A DNA stretch of 64,000 bases from Nocardia sp. CY41 (lineage in GTDB: Bacteria; Actinomycetota; Actinomycetes; Mycobacteriales; Mycobacteriaceae). How positions within the stretch are numbered: the first letter of the stretch is position 1; each line of letters starts with the position of its first letter. Both the position numbers and the translations under genes were made by a program. The stretch spans positions 248,001-312,000 of the forward strand of contig NZ_VUOS01000001.1 of assembly GCF_009829325.1 (NCBI RefSeq), given 5' to 3'. Shown in pieces: positions 52,808 through 60,229 of the stretch. The notes under the pieces are model-generated. The model was not told the DNA's origin. It worked only from the letters and a program-made list of their open reading frames with translations, and searched no databases.

Positions 52808-53640
52808 TGTGTCCACCCCTCGATGCTCCGCAGGGACTCGATCTGCACTCGCTCGTCGCCTGTCACCGTGGTGAGCTTCCAATCTCCGTCTCGCCACCGG
52901 ACCGCCAGGCGCATGCCCACCCATGTTGGTTGGCCATCAACTGTTTCTCGAGCCTTTCTCGCAAACTGCACTTTCGCGAAATCATCTGCATAGCTCTCGA
53001 TTCGGAACGCGTCCGAAGCGAACAAGAGGGGTCTCAGCTTCTCGGGCAGGCGGTCCGACACTTTGCCCTCGGCGACCAGCCGGTCGTACTCGGCCATATA
53101 TTGCGGCGTCACGTCGACCAGCCGGGTCAGCAGGTCGCGATCCTTCGGATTGGCATTGGTCCGCCAGTAGATCTGTTCGGCGGCCAGGGCGGCACCCTGC
53201 GGCGTATGCGCGAATCCCAGGGCGGCGGAGCCGTCGATGCGGGATGGGCCGTCGGACGCGGAGAAGCGCACGACCGGACCACCGAACAGCCGCTGCCACA
53301 CCCCCTCGCCGTTCGACGGCGTGGGCGCGGAAGCGGTCCACCCGGGTGAGCCCGGTTGCTGCCGCTGATCCGGTTTTTGTTGCAGGACAACACCAGCAGC
53401 GCGGACCGGCACGTCGACTCGGCGGCCGAACAGGTCGGTCTCCGGTGTGCCGAACGCAGATGTCCCTGCGATCGGATCGGGAGCGGTTCCCGCCGATGTG
53501 CCGGGAACGGCGTCCCGCTCGTCCACGGAGGCGCCGTCCCGCAGCGCGACCCCTGTCAGTGCCACCGCGAGTGCGACACTGATCAACGCGCCCGCGCCCA
53601 TCAGAGCCAGGGGCATCCGGCCGGGTCTGCGCGCGGTCAC
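52801..53640 (-). CDS. VirB8-like bitopic protein, paralogue 1 of 3
   Basis: A 279-residue protein with a short basic N terminus, one membrane helix (MPLALMGAGALISVALAVALTG) and an extracytoplasmic domain. That domain contains DGPSRIDGSAALGFAHTPQGA and NANPKDRDLL and ends in WTQW. The same motifs recur in the gene upstream (53637-54449), so the two are duplicates. The layout and a likely NTF2-like fold fit VirB8/TcpC components, which bridge the inner and outer parts of the channel. The start is GTG 53640, sharing GTGA with the upstream stop. VirB8 assignment is by topology and context. Confidence 0.75.
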   Translation of the reverse strand: MTARRPGRMPLALMGAGALISVALAVALTGVALRDGASVDERDAVPGTSAGTAPDPIAGTSAFGTPETDLFGRRVDVPVRAAGVVLQQKPDQRQQPGSPGWTASAPTPSNGEGVWQRLFGGPVVRFSASDGPSRIDGSAALGFAHTPQGAALAAEQIYWRTNANPKDRDLLTRLVDVTPQYMAEYDRLVAEGKVSDRLPEKLRPLLFASDAFRIESYADDFAKVQFARKARETVDGQPTWVGMRLAVRWRDGDWKLTTVTGDERVQIESLRSIEGWTQW

Positions 53641-54449
53641 CACTTGGTCCATCCCGTCAGCGATTCGAGATATTCCGTCTGCGCATTGTTGGTGGTGGAT
53701 GGCTTCAGTCGCCAGTCGCCCGCGTCCCACACCATGACCAGGCGCGTCGCTGCCCACAACTGTTTGCCGTCCACCACCGGTCCCCTGGTGGCCAGCCGGA
53801 TGATGGCCAGATCGTCGGCGTAGTCGTCCACTTTGAACGCGTCGGAGGCCACGAAATAGCGGGTCACCTTCTCCGGCTGCTGCTGCGGCAGGCGGTCGTC
53901 GGCCAGCGCCTTGTCGTAGGCGGCGATCTGCTGGGCGGACACTCGGACCTGGCGCACGTACAAGTCGCGATCGGCGGGCCGGGCGTTGAGCCGGTAGGTG
54001 ATCTGCGCCGCGGCCAGCACCGCGCCCTGCGGGGTGTGCGAGTAGCCGACGGCCAGGTCGTCCTCGATCCGCGTCGGCCCGTCCGAGGTGGAGAACGGGA
54101 CGGAGGCGCCGTACACCCGCTGCCAGCCGTGCGGTTCGGTGGTGCCTTCCGGCGCCGCGGTCAGCCAGTCCGGGTCGGTGGGCTTGCGCTGGCGCGAGGG
54201 GTCCTGCGAAAGCGGTTGGCCGGCAGCGTTGTTCGGAATGTCGACGCGCCTGCCCAGGATATCCGTCTCGGGGCTCGCGAAGCCGGTACCGCCGGAGCCT
54301 TCGGTGACGGCGGGCGCGCCCCCGACCGGCTCCTCGTCGCGGCTGACGAAGACGAAGATGCCGACGACCACGATGAGCGCCAGCACGGCGGCGGAGGCGA
54401 CGATTCCGAAGGAGACACGGTCGCGCGCGTACGACTCCCTGTCGCTCAC
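53637..54449 (-). CDS. VirB8-like bitopic protein, paralogue 2 of 3
   Basis: A 270-residue protein with the order short cytoplasmic N terminus, membrane helix (FGIVASAAVLALIVVVGIFVFV, residues 14-35), linker and extracytoplasmic domain. It matches the neighbour at 52801-53640 in ETDILGRRVDIP, DGPTRIEDDLAVGYSHTPQGA, ADRDLYVRQ and the final GWTKW. GTG 54449 overlaps the upstream stop by GTGA. The pair probably assembles together in the periplasm-like space, as VirB8 rings do (inference). No catalytic motif is visible. Confidence 0.77.
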   Translation of the reverse strand: MSDRESYARDRVSFGIVASAAVLALIVVVGIFVFVSRDEEPVGGAPAVTEGSGGTGFASPETDILGRRVDIPNNAAGQPLSQDPSRQRKPTDPDWLTAAPEGTTEPHGWQRVYGASVPFSTSDGPTRIEDDLAVGYSHTPQGAVLAAAQITYRLNARPADRDLYVRQVRVSAQQIAAYDKALADDRLPQQQPEKVTRYFVASDAFKVDDYADDLAIIRLATRGPVVDGKQLWAATRLVMVWDAGDWRLKPSTTNNAQTEYLESLTGWTKW

Positions 54450-55102
54450 GTCGGTGCCTCCAGTTTCACGATGTCGGTAGGTAATGCGTCGATCGAATCG
54501 AGGGGTCGCACTGTCGAATCCGGGTCGGGCAGCCGTAATCTCCAGTCTTCGCCGAACCACTCGACGGCCGTATGGTGCACAGCTTTCGACCGGTCGGAGT
54601 ATTCGGTGTACACGTCGACGGTGGAACGCGACTCGGAGTATCCGGTGATCTTGTAGCCCAGCAGACGCGGCGCGAACTCCGGGGTTGCCGGGCCGGTGAT
54701 CGACAACTGCACCCGGTTGATCGCCCACTCGTCCTTGGCGGCACCCGGAACGAGTTCTTCCGCAGCGACTTTCGCCCATTGCGTATCGGCGGCCACCGCC
54801 AGCCGCACCGAGTGGGTCAGCGCGGCGACGGCCGCACCGCGCGGCGAGTGTTCGAAACCGGTCGCCGCGCCGTCGGCCGTAGACCGCGGCCCCTGGTCGG
54901 TCTGCGGCAGCTGCACACCTTGGAACGGCTGCCACCGCACGTTGGTGGGCGCGGCCGACAGATCCGGCCCCGCCGAGTCCGCACCGCCGCCGCAGCCGAC
55001 CGCCGCGACCAGCAGCGCGGCGCCGACCACTCCGGCCGCGGGGCGGCGGATGTCGCGCCGCGACACCGTGGCGTCCGCCGGTCGCAGTACTGTCGAAGTC
55101 AT
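54446..55102 (-). CDS. Lipoprotein related to the VirB8-like pair, paralogue 3
   Basis: A 218-residue protein with a lipoprotein signal: RRPAAGVVGAALLVAAVGC, where AVGC is a good lipobox. The mature domain keeps DQGPRSTADGAATGFEHSPRGA, the same core motif as its two downstream neighbours (GP-R, GF/Y-H-S/T-P-x-GA), so the three genes arose by tandem duplication. It lacks their membrane helix and is held by a lipid instead. ATG 55102 is the start; the stop overlaps the next gene by GTGA. A chaperone or scaffold role in the channel is guessed from context. Confidence 0.75.
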   Translation of the reverse strand: MTSTVLRPADATVSRRDIRRPAAGVVGAALLVAAVGCGGGADSAGPDLSAAPTNVRWQPFQGVQLPQTDQGPRSTADGAATGFEHSPRGAAVAALTHSVRLAVAADTQWAKVAAEELVPGAAKDEWAINRVQLSITGPATPEFAPRLLGYKITGYSESRSTVDVYTEYSDRSKAVHHTAVEWFGEDWRLRLPDPDSTVRPLDSIDALPTDIVKLEAPT

Positions 55103-55133
55103 TCCCGCGTCGTCCCCGTCCCGCTCCGGCGGC

Positions 55134-55409
55134 TCACGCGGGCAGGAACGCCAGGGCGATCCCCGACGCCGTGCTCGCCACCACAGCACCCAGCAGGCTC
55201 ATCAGCACGCCGTGCGAGGCATCGTTCATGGCCAGATCGCTGCGGAAGACCAGCCACAGCTTTCCCGCGGACACGATCATCCAGGCCAGGCACACCAGCA
55301 GGACGAACCACAGCAGCCAGTTCAGCAGCTGCATCAGCGGTGCCAGGACGTCGGCGGGCATCTGCTTGTAGGCGAGCAGCTCCACTGCGGACATGCGTAC
55401 GGTACCCAT
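55134..55409 (-). CDS. Small two-helix membrane protein, VirB2/pilin-like (1)
   Basis: A 91-residue protein with a polar start (MSAVELLAYKQMP) and two hydrophobic segments at about residues 25-45 and 63-85, joined by a basic turn with KLWLVFRSD. Size and topology match VirB2/TrbC-type subunits, which form pili or channel-lining rings; sequence similarity is not detectable by eye. A second two-helix protein lies 8 bases upstream. No leader-peptidase site was seen. Start ATG 55409 is preferred; ATG 55394 would also serve. Confidence 0.65.
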   Translation of the reverse strand: MGTVRMSAVELLAYKQMPADVLAPLMQLLNWLLWFVLLVCLAWMIVSAGKLWLVFRSDLAMNDASHGVLMSLLGAVVASTASGIALAFLPA

Positions 55410-55417
55410 CGTCGGCC

Positions 55418-55714
55418 TCAGGTGCCGATGACGGCGTTCATGATGGTGCCCGCGCTGGTGGCGACCACGCCGCCGATCATCGCGCCCGCCACCATCTTCG
55501 GCGACTCCAGGCCACCTCCGGTCCACTTCTCCCAGGCGAACTTGCCGCCCGCGTAGACGATGCCGCAGATGCCCGACAACAGGACGAACCAGGTGAGATA
55601 GCGCACCAGCTGCAGGATCTTCTCCGAGCCCGGCGGCGCCTCGGGCGTCGGATTACCGACTTGTGCGAGGACGGTGCCGTACGTGTCCTGCACGGCGAGG
55701 AGGAGCGTGCTCAT
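55418..55714 (-). CDS. Small two-helix membrane protein, VirB2/pilin-like (2)
   Basis: A 98-residue protein with an exported-looking N terminus (LLLAVQDTYGTVLAQVG), then two hydrophobic segments (LTWFVLLSGICGIVYAGGKFA and MVAGAMIGGVVATSAGTIMNA). The second, small-residue-rich helix is typical of VirB2-like subunits. It is adjacent to the similar gene at 55134-55409. It lies between the paired nucleotide-binding-like genes and the VirB8-like genes. Role as a channel or pilus subunit is inferred from topology and context. Confidence 0.65.
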   Translation of the reverse strand: MSTLLLAVQDTYGTVLAQVGNPTPEAPPGSEKILQLVRYLTWFVLLSGICGIVYAGGKFAWEKWTGGGLESPKMVAGAMIGGVVATSAGTIMNAVIGT

Positions 55715-55765
55715 CGGGTGCCTTTCTCGAATAGTGGGTGGTTGTCGCCGATTCGATGCGGACGT

Positions 55766-56428
55766 TCACTCATCGGACGGCTTACGGAGATCCGGTGACC
55801 GGCGGTCGTAGCTGGCCTCCTCCAGTGCCGTCCGCGCGGCCGCCACGATGTCGGCGCCGAGCTCCCGGACATCGAGCGGGACTTCCTCCAGCAGATCGAG
55901 CTTGCGTTTCCTGGACGGCATCGGGTCACCGGGCGACCACACCGGCAGCTGCTCGGGTTCCACCAGCGTCCATTCCTCATACCACGGCACCTGCCACACC
56001 TGTCCGGCCAAGGAGCCGACCACGTCGCGATAGCGCCGGATCTCGGGAGCCATCCGGCCGGGCCGCGCGGCGACCGTGATCAGGCCGAGCACGTCGGAGG
56101 GACCGGCGAAACCCGAAAGATGTTGGCGCAGTAGGTCGTGCGCGCGGGACAGACCGGCGATGGTCTCTCGTGCGACGAGGACGACGAACGGACTTTCGCG
56201 GTCGAAGACGCCGGGCCAGCGGCGGCCCGAATCCGCCGCGGGCGCAAGCACATGCGCGAGGGTACTGGCTCCGGCTCCGCCGTGCACACCCAGCAGCCAG
56301 ACCAGCGGCGCCCGGCCGACACCCGGCACGGGGCGGTCCCAGACGGCGGCACGGCGGGACTCCGGCGGGGCGATCACACCGGCGGGCGCTGGGTCGGGCT
56401 GACGCGGAAAAATCATGGCGGCGGTCAT
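55766..56428 (-). CDS. MinD/ParA-like protein with altered P-loop (DUF6668-like)
   Basis: A 220-residue cytoplasmic protein whose central segment WLLGVHGGAGASTLAHVLA (residues 44-62) aligns with the ParA/MinD deviant Walker A (KGGxGKST). The signature Lys is H49 and the P-loop Lys is A54, so neither lysine is present. The rest follows the fold loosely (PFVVLVARETIAGLSRAH, VLGLITVAARPGRM). This matches proteins that I recall as DUF6668. It overlaps the upstream gene, which has the same double change, by ATGA. ATP hydrolysis is doubtful; nucleotide sensing or scaffolding is possible. Confidence 0.75.
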   Translation of the reverse strand: MTAAMIFPRQPDPAPAGVIAPPESRRAAVWDRPVPGVGRAPLVWLLGVHGGAGASTLAHVLAPAADSGRRWPGVFDRESPFVVLVARETIAGLSRAHDLLRQHLSGFAGPSDVLGLITVAARPGRMAPEIRRYRDVVGSLAGQVWQVPWYEEWTLVEPEQLPVWSPGDPMPSRKRKLDLLEEVPLDVRELGADIVAAARTALEEASYDRRSPDLRKPSDE

Positions 56429-57303
56429 GATGCCACCCCGGCGAGCAGGCGCCCATATGCCCGGCGCGTCTCGGCGGCCAACGAGGTGTGCCGCACGAGT
56501 TCACCACGGGCCAGGTGCGGATCGTAGGGAATCTCCCTGATGTCGCGGACCCAGCCGGACAGATGCTCGCGCAAATGATCCGCTACCCGGGAGTCGTCGC
56601 CCGGGTACTGGTGCGAGACCACGATGGTGGTGTCGCCGACGATGCCGCCTCCGTGCCCCTCTCCGGCGTCGCCGAACTGGTCGTCCAGCCATTCCAGAGC
56701 GACCCGCAGTCGGTTGGCCGCGTCGGTGCGGGCCGGAATGGCAAGCACCAGAGCGACATCGGCGTCATCGAGCAGAGGCAGCAGTTGCCGGGCGGCAATC
56801 GGGTGTCCCCCGTCGTAGACGCCGGTGTATCCGGCCTCGCGCACCGCACGGGCGACCGTGAGATAGGTCGCACGCCTGCGCAGCGGCGCGGCGTCGCGCC
56901 AGAGCAAGCCGATGCCCGAAGTCGCCCGCGACAGGCACTCCTTCAAGGGCGCGGGTTCGTCGTCACCGCGACCGTACAGCCAGGACTGCAAGCTGATCGG
57001 GTGCAGGTGCTCGTCCGCGCCGCGCAGCGCGAGATCGCTACCTGCCGAGGTGGCGTCCACCGCGACCGTCGGCGTGCCACCCGAACCGAGTTCACCTGCC
57101 AAACCCAACGCCGTCGTGGTGGTGCCCGCACCACCGCACCCGCCGACCACCAGGATCGGCCGCTGCACCGGATGATCGGCTTCCGAGCCATCGCCCTTGC
57201 CGCGCCGCAACCGCACCACCGGAGCCTTGGAACGCACCGGCCGGCTCGACGCCGCGCCCTCCCCGGGCGCCTCGTCGAGCCAGCGGCTCCAGTCCTCTCC
57301 CAT
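56425..57303 (-). CDS. MinD/ParA-like protein with altered P-loop
   Basis: A 292-residue cytoplasmic protein with a polar N terminus (1-46) and a MinD/ParA-like core. The first strand and loop read LVVGGCGGAGTTTTALGLA (51-69); compared with KGGxGKTT, the signature Lys is C56 and the P-loop Lys is T61. VAVDATSAGSDLALRGAD and YDGGHPIAARQLL fit the switch regions. The family normally positions cell structures at the membrane. With both lysines missing it is probably not a standard ATPase. The partner gene downstream shows the same loss. Confidence 0.78.
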   Translation of the reverse strand: MGEDWSRWLDEAPGEGAASSRPVRSKAPVVRLRRGKGDGSEADHPVQRPILVVGGCGGAGTTTTALGLAGELGSGGTPTVAVDATSAGSDLALRGADEHLHPISLQSWLYGRGDDEPAPLKECLSRATSGIGLLWRDAAPLRRRATYLTVARAVREAGYTGVYDGGHPIAARQLLPLLDDADVALVLAIPARTDAANRLRVALEWLDDQFGDAGEGHGGGIVGDTTIVVSHQYPGDDSRVADHLREHLSGWVRDIREIPYDPHLARGELVRHTSLAAETRRAYGRLLAGVAS

Positions 57304-57318
57304 CGCCTCTGCTCTCCT

Positions 57319-58281
57319 TTATCCGGCCGTGATACCCGTGATCAGGGTGCGGCCGTCGATCACCGCGGTGGTGACCGTCTGCCTGCTGTAGGTGGCGGGC
57401 GCGCCGCCGGGTCGGTATTCGGTCACCTCCACCGAATACCGGTTGTCGCCGACCGTCACGATCCGCACGCAATGCGTCGTGCCCGCCGGGACGGAGTCGA
57501 TGCCCCGCTGGATGACCGGCGCGGGCTGGACGTCGGCATCCGGTGAGACGGCCGCGCGGGCTCGTTCCCCGGAGCGCTCGACGTAGTACGCGTACTGGAA
57601 CGACAGCACCGCGTCCGGTCCGGAGCCGGTGCCGCCCGCCTCCGCGCTGCGTACGATCGCGTCGCTGCGCTCCGTCGGGCAGGCACCGGCCGCGCGCGGG
57701 TTGCCGACGGCCTGGGCTCCGCCGACGGTGAGCTGCACCGACGCGGAGGTCTGCGAGTGCATCGGCTGCGCGGCGCGGTCGGCGGCCGAACGCAGCAGGA
57801 GCAGCACACCCACGGCGGCGACGACGATGACCAGCACCGCCACGATCACGAGGATCAGCAGCCGGGCCCGGCGAACGGCCGGGTGGGCGCGAGCGGCCTG
57901 CCGCAGCGCGCGCGACTCCGCAGGGCGTGGGGGCTCGACCGGGTCCGGCTCGTCGTCGCCGGCCCACGGGAACGGCAGGGGGCCGGCATGCAGCGGCGCG
58001 ACATAGTCGTCGTCGGGGCCGGGCGCGTGACCGGTCACCACCCAATCCGACCACCCGCCGGTGAACTCGCTGCGCTGCGCGGGCAGATCCGACGGAACCT
58101 CTTCAGGTCTGCGCTGCCACGGCTCGTCGTCGTCGCGGAGGTGGTCCGGGTAGCGCGAAGGCCGGTCGTCGTCCGCGGGGATGATGGTGTTCGCCGCATC
58201 CGGCTCGCTTTTCTCCGGCGCGCCGTTGTCCGGCTCCAGAGCGCCGTACCAGCGGGAAAGCTGTTTGTACGACTTCAACAT
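57319..58281 (-). CDS. Bitopic membrane protein heading the secretion-like operon
   Basis: A 320-residue protein with an acidic, Pro/Asp-rich cytoplasmic half (1-135), one membrane helix (LLILVIVAVLVIVVAAVGVLLLL, about 140-163) and an extracytoplasmic domain with CPTERSDAIVRSAEAGG and a beta-rich end. The outer domain's YAYYVERSGERARAAVSPDA motif recalls the NTF2-like accessory proteins of actinobacterial conjugation loci. It is the first gene of the minus-strand run; the promoter must lie in the 57 bases between it and the cutinase gene or farther upstream. Unnamed family. Confidence 0.7.
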   Translation of the reverse strand: MLKSYKQLSRWYGALEPDNGAPEKSEPDAANTIIPADDDRPSRYPDHLRDDDEPWQRRPEEVPSDLPAQRSEFTGGWSDWVVTGHAPGPDDDYVAPLHAGPLPFPWAGDDEPDPVEPPRPAESRALRQAARAHPAVRRARLLILVIVAVLVIVVAAVGVLLLLRSAADRAAQPMHSQTSASVQLTVGGAQAVGNPRAAGACPTERSDAIVRSAEAGGTGSGPDAVLSFQYAYYVERSGERARAAVSPDADVQPAPVIQRGIDSVPAGTTHCVRIVTVGDNRYSVEVTEYRPGGAPATYSRQTVTTAVIDGRTLITGITAG

Positions 58282-58338
58282 TCCCCCATTCCCGCAGAGC
58301 AGGGCACGCAGTATCGCATCGTCGGACCCTCTCGGCGA

Positions 58339-59964
58339 TCAGTTCGTGGAGAACGGGTAGGTGTTGGGTGTGCCGGTTCGGTCGGTGGGCGGAATCGATG
58401 TCACGCCGCTGGATGAGGCGCCATCGGCTCCTGTCCCGAACGGAAATTGTCCCGTACCGGACGAACTCGGCGTGGGAGACGCGCCGGAGCCGTCCCCGAA
58501 GAATCCGGTCGACTGTTTCTCCAGCACCGGCCGGGGCTCGGCCTTGCCGCCGAGCGCATCGGCGAGGTCGCGAGCGATCGCCGCGAGCCAGTCGGCGACG
58601 AATCGGGTGGGAGCGGCACCGTTCGCCGCGACGGCGGTGCTGTTGTAGCCGGTGTGGCGCTGCACGGTGTCCCAGTAGCGCACCCAGGTGGCCGTGTTCA
58701 GCAGTTCGCTGTTGTCGGTGATGTTCTGCACCACCGCGTCGAAGGCCTGGGTGACCAGCCGGACGCCGGTGGTCGGCGGAATCAGCTGGGTGACCGCGCC
58801 GACCAGCCTGGCGCCGAGCGACAGCAACGCGGCGGGCGGATTCGCCAGGCCCGCGGTGGCCAGCTCGGCGATGTTCGCCGGATTGATCACCGCTCGGACC
58901 ACCGCGATCACGGAATTCAAGCCGATCATGCCGACCTTCAGCAGCGCCTGCAGCGCGCCGGGCAGATTCAGCGGCGTGCGCGGATCCGAGGCGTCGGCGA
59001 GGCGCTGCGAGATCGACTTCTCCGGCGAGATCGACAGGGTGGCCAGCGAATTGCCTTCGATGTCCCGGTTGACCACTTGGGTCGCGGTCTTGATCGAGGT
59101 GAACGCCAGCGCTTGCGCGATCGACACCAGCGAGGCGATCGGATCGCCGCCGCTGAGCTTGGACTGGCCGACCACGTTGGCGACCGCCTTCAGGATCGGC
59201 GCGCCGTCCGGGGCATCGCAGGCGAGATCACCCGCCGCGCAGAAACTCGCCACCCGGCCGGTGAGCGCCCCGAAGTTCGCGGCCTTGTCCCGCTCCGGGC
59301 CGATGCCGCCGCCGATCGCCGGTGTCTGCGGCAGGGCGGCAAGGGATTCCAGCCGGTCACCCGCGGTACCCGGCGCGGGGTCCGGCGTCGCTTTCCCGGG
59401 GGCGCCCGGAAACAGCGGCGCGCCGGGATTGCGGGTCGGATCGCCGAACAACGCGACGGCGGCGACCTTCTCGGCGGGCAGCACGCCGCGGCCCTGGCCG
59501 ATCTCCTGGGCGAACATCGAGGCGACGTGCGCACCCTGCGAATAACCGACCACCGCGAACCGGCTGTTCGGGCAGGCGTCGGCGACGGTTTCGGCCATGC
59601 CGCGCAAACGGGCCAGGCCGCCGGCCACCGATTCCGAGTAGGGCGCCGCACCACCGGCGGTCGCGCCGCCGAAACCGGATTCGTATGGCACGTAGGCCCG
59701 ATCGACCAGTCCGGTGTCGGGCGCTTTCGCCATCATCGGCCGGAAGACCGTGGAAAGCATGCCGGTGTCGGTGGTGGGTGCCGCATCCGGCGAGGATTCA
59801 CCGGTCCCCTGAATCCCCAAGGCGTACAACGCGGGACAGGTCGTGAGGCGAATGTTCGTGGACGGACCGGGATTCGACGGCTCCGCCGCGGCGACACCGG
59901 CGGTCGCCACAGCCACGGCGAGTGCTACCAGCATCCCCGAGAGTCTTGCCGTGTATCCAGTCAT
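58339..59964 (-). CDS. Cutinase-family serine hydrolase with long C-terminal extension
   Basis: A 541-residue exported protein. A Sec signal (TARLSGMLVALAVAVATAGVAAA) precedes a cutinase/CULP domain, about residues 36-260, with the nucleophile S142 in GYSQGAH, paired Cys residues and the CAAGDLACDAPDG acid-site region. Typical cutinases have 200-230 residues; here about 270 further residues follow, predicted as mostly helical with a Ser/Pro/Gly-rich tail. Members cleave lipid esters or polyester-like polymers. ATG 59964 is preferred; TTG 59976 is in frame. It is upstream of the secretion-like operon, on the same strand. Confidence 0.85.
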   Translation of the reverse strand: MTGYTARLSGMLVALAVAVATAGVAAAEPSNPGPSTNIRLTTCPALYALGIQGTGESSPDAAPTTDTGMLSTVFRPMMAKAPDTGLVDRAYVPYESGFGGATAGGAAPYSESVAGGLARLRGMAETVADACPNSRFAVVGYSQGAHVASMFAQEIGQGRGVLPAEKVAAVALFGDPTRNPGAPLFPGAPGKATPDPAPGTAGDRLESLAALPQTPAIGGGIGPERDKAANFGALTGRVASFCAAGDLACDAPDGAPILKAVANVVGQSKLSGGDPIASLVSIAQALAFTSIKTATQVVNRDIEGNSLATLSISPEKSISQRLADASDPRTPLNLPGALQALLKVGMIGLNSVIAVVRAVINPANIAELATAGLANPPAALLSLGARLVGAVTQLIPPTTGVRLVTQAFDAVVQNITDNSELLNTATWVRYWDTVQRHTGYNSTAVAANGAAPTRFVADWLAAIARDLADALGGKAEPRPVLEKQSTGFFGDGSGASPTPSSSGTGQFPFGTGADGASSSGVTSIPPTDRTGTPNTYPFSTN

Positions 59965-60229
59965 AGCGATCCGCAATCAAGTCGTCAGCCGCAGGTACTC
60001 AACGCCATGAAACGCAATAGACCGTAACAGATTCCGGCTATTACTGCCGCATCGACGGAAAACTTCCACGACACACCGATATGAACGCGACACAACGCGG
60101 CGCGTTCCTGGAATCGGTCCGACAAGTTTCCGGCAGACCGCCTGAATTGACAACCCCGAAGCGGAATTCGGGGCCCGCCAAAGCCCCTGCGGCAATAGCT
60201 AATTGACAGCTACTACACGGAGGGGGCGC

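Noticed and set aside
42179..58281. An integrative conjugative element
   Set aside because: No integrase, excisionase, relaxase, replication gene, tRNA or direct repeats are visible in the window. The region is therefore described as a resident secretion-like locus, although elements outside the window cannot be excluded.
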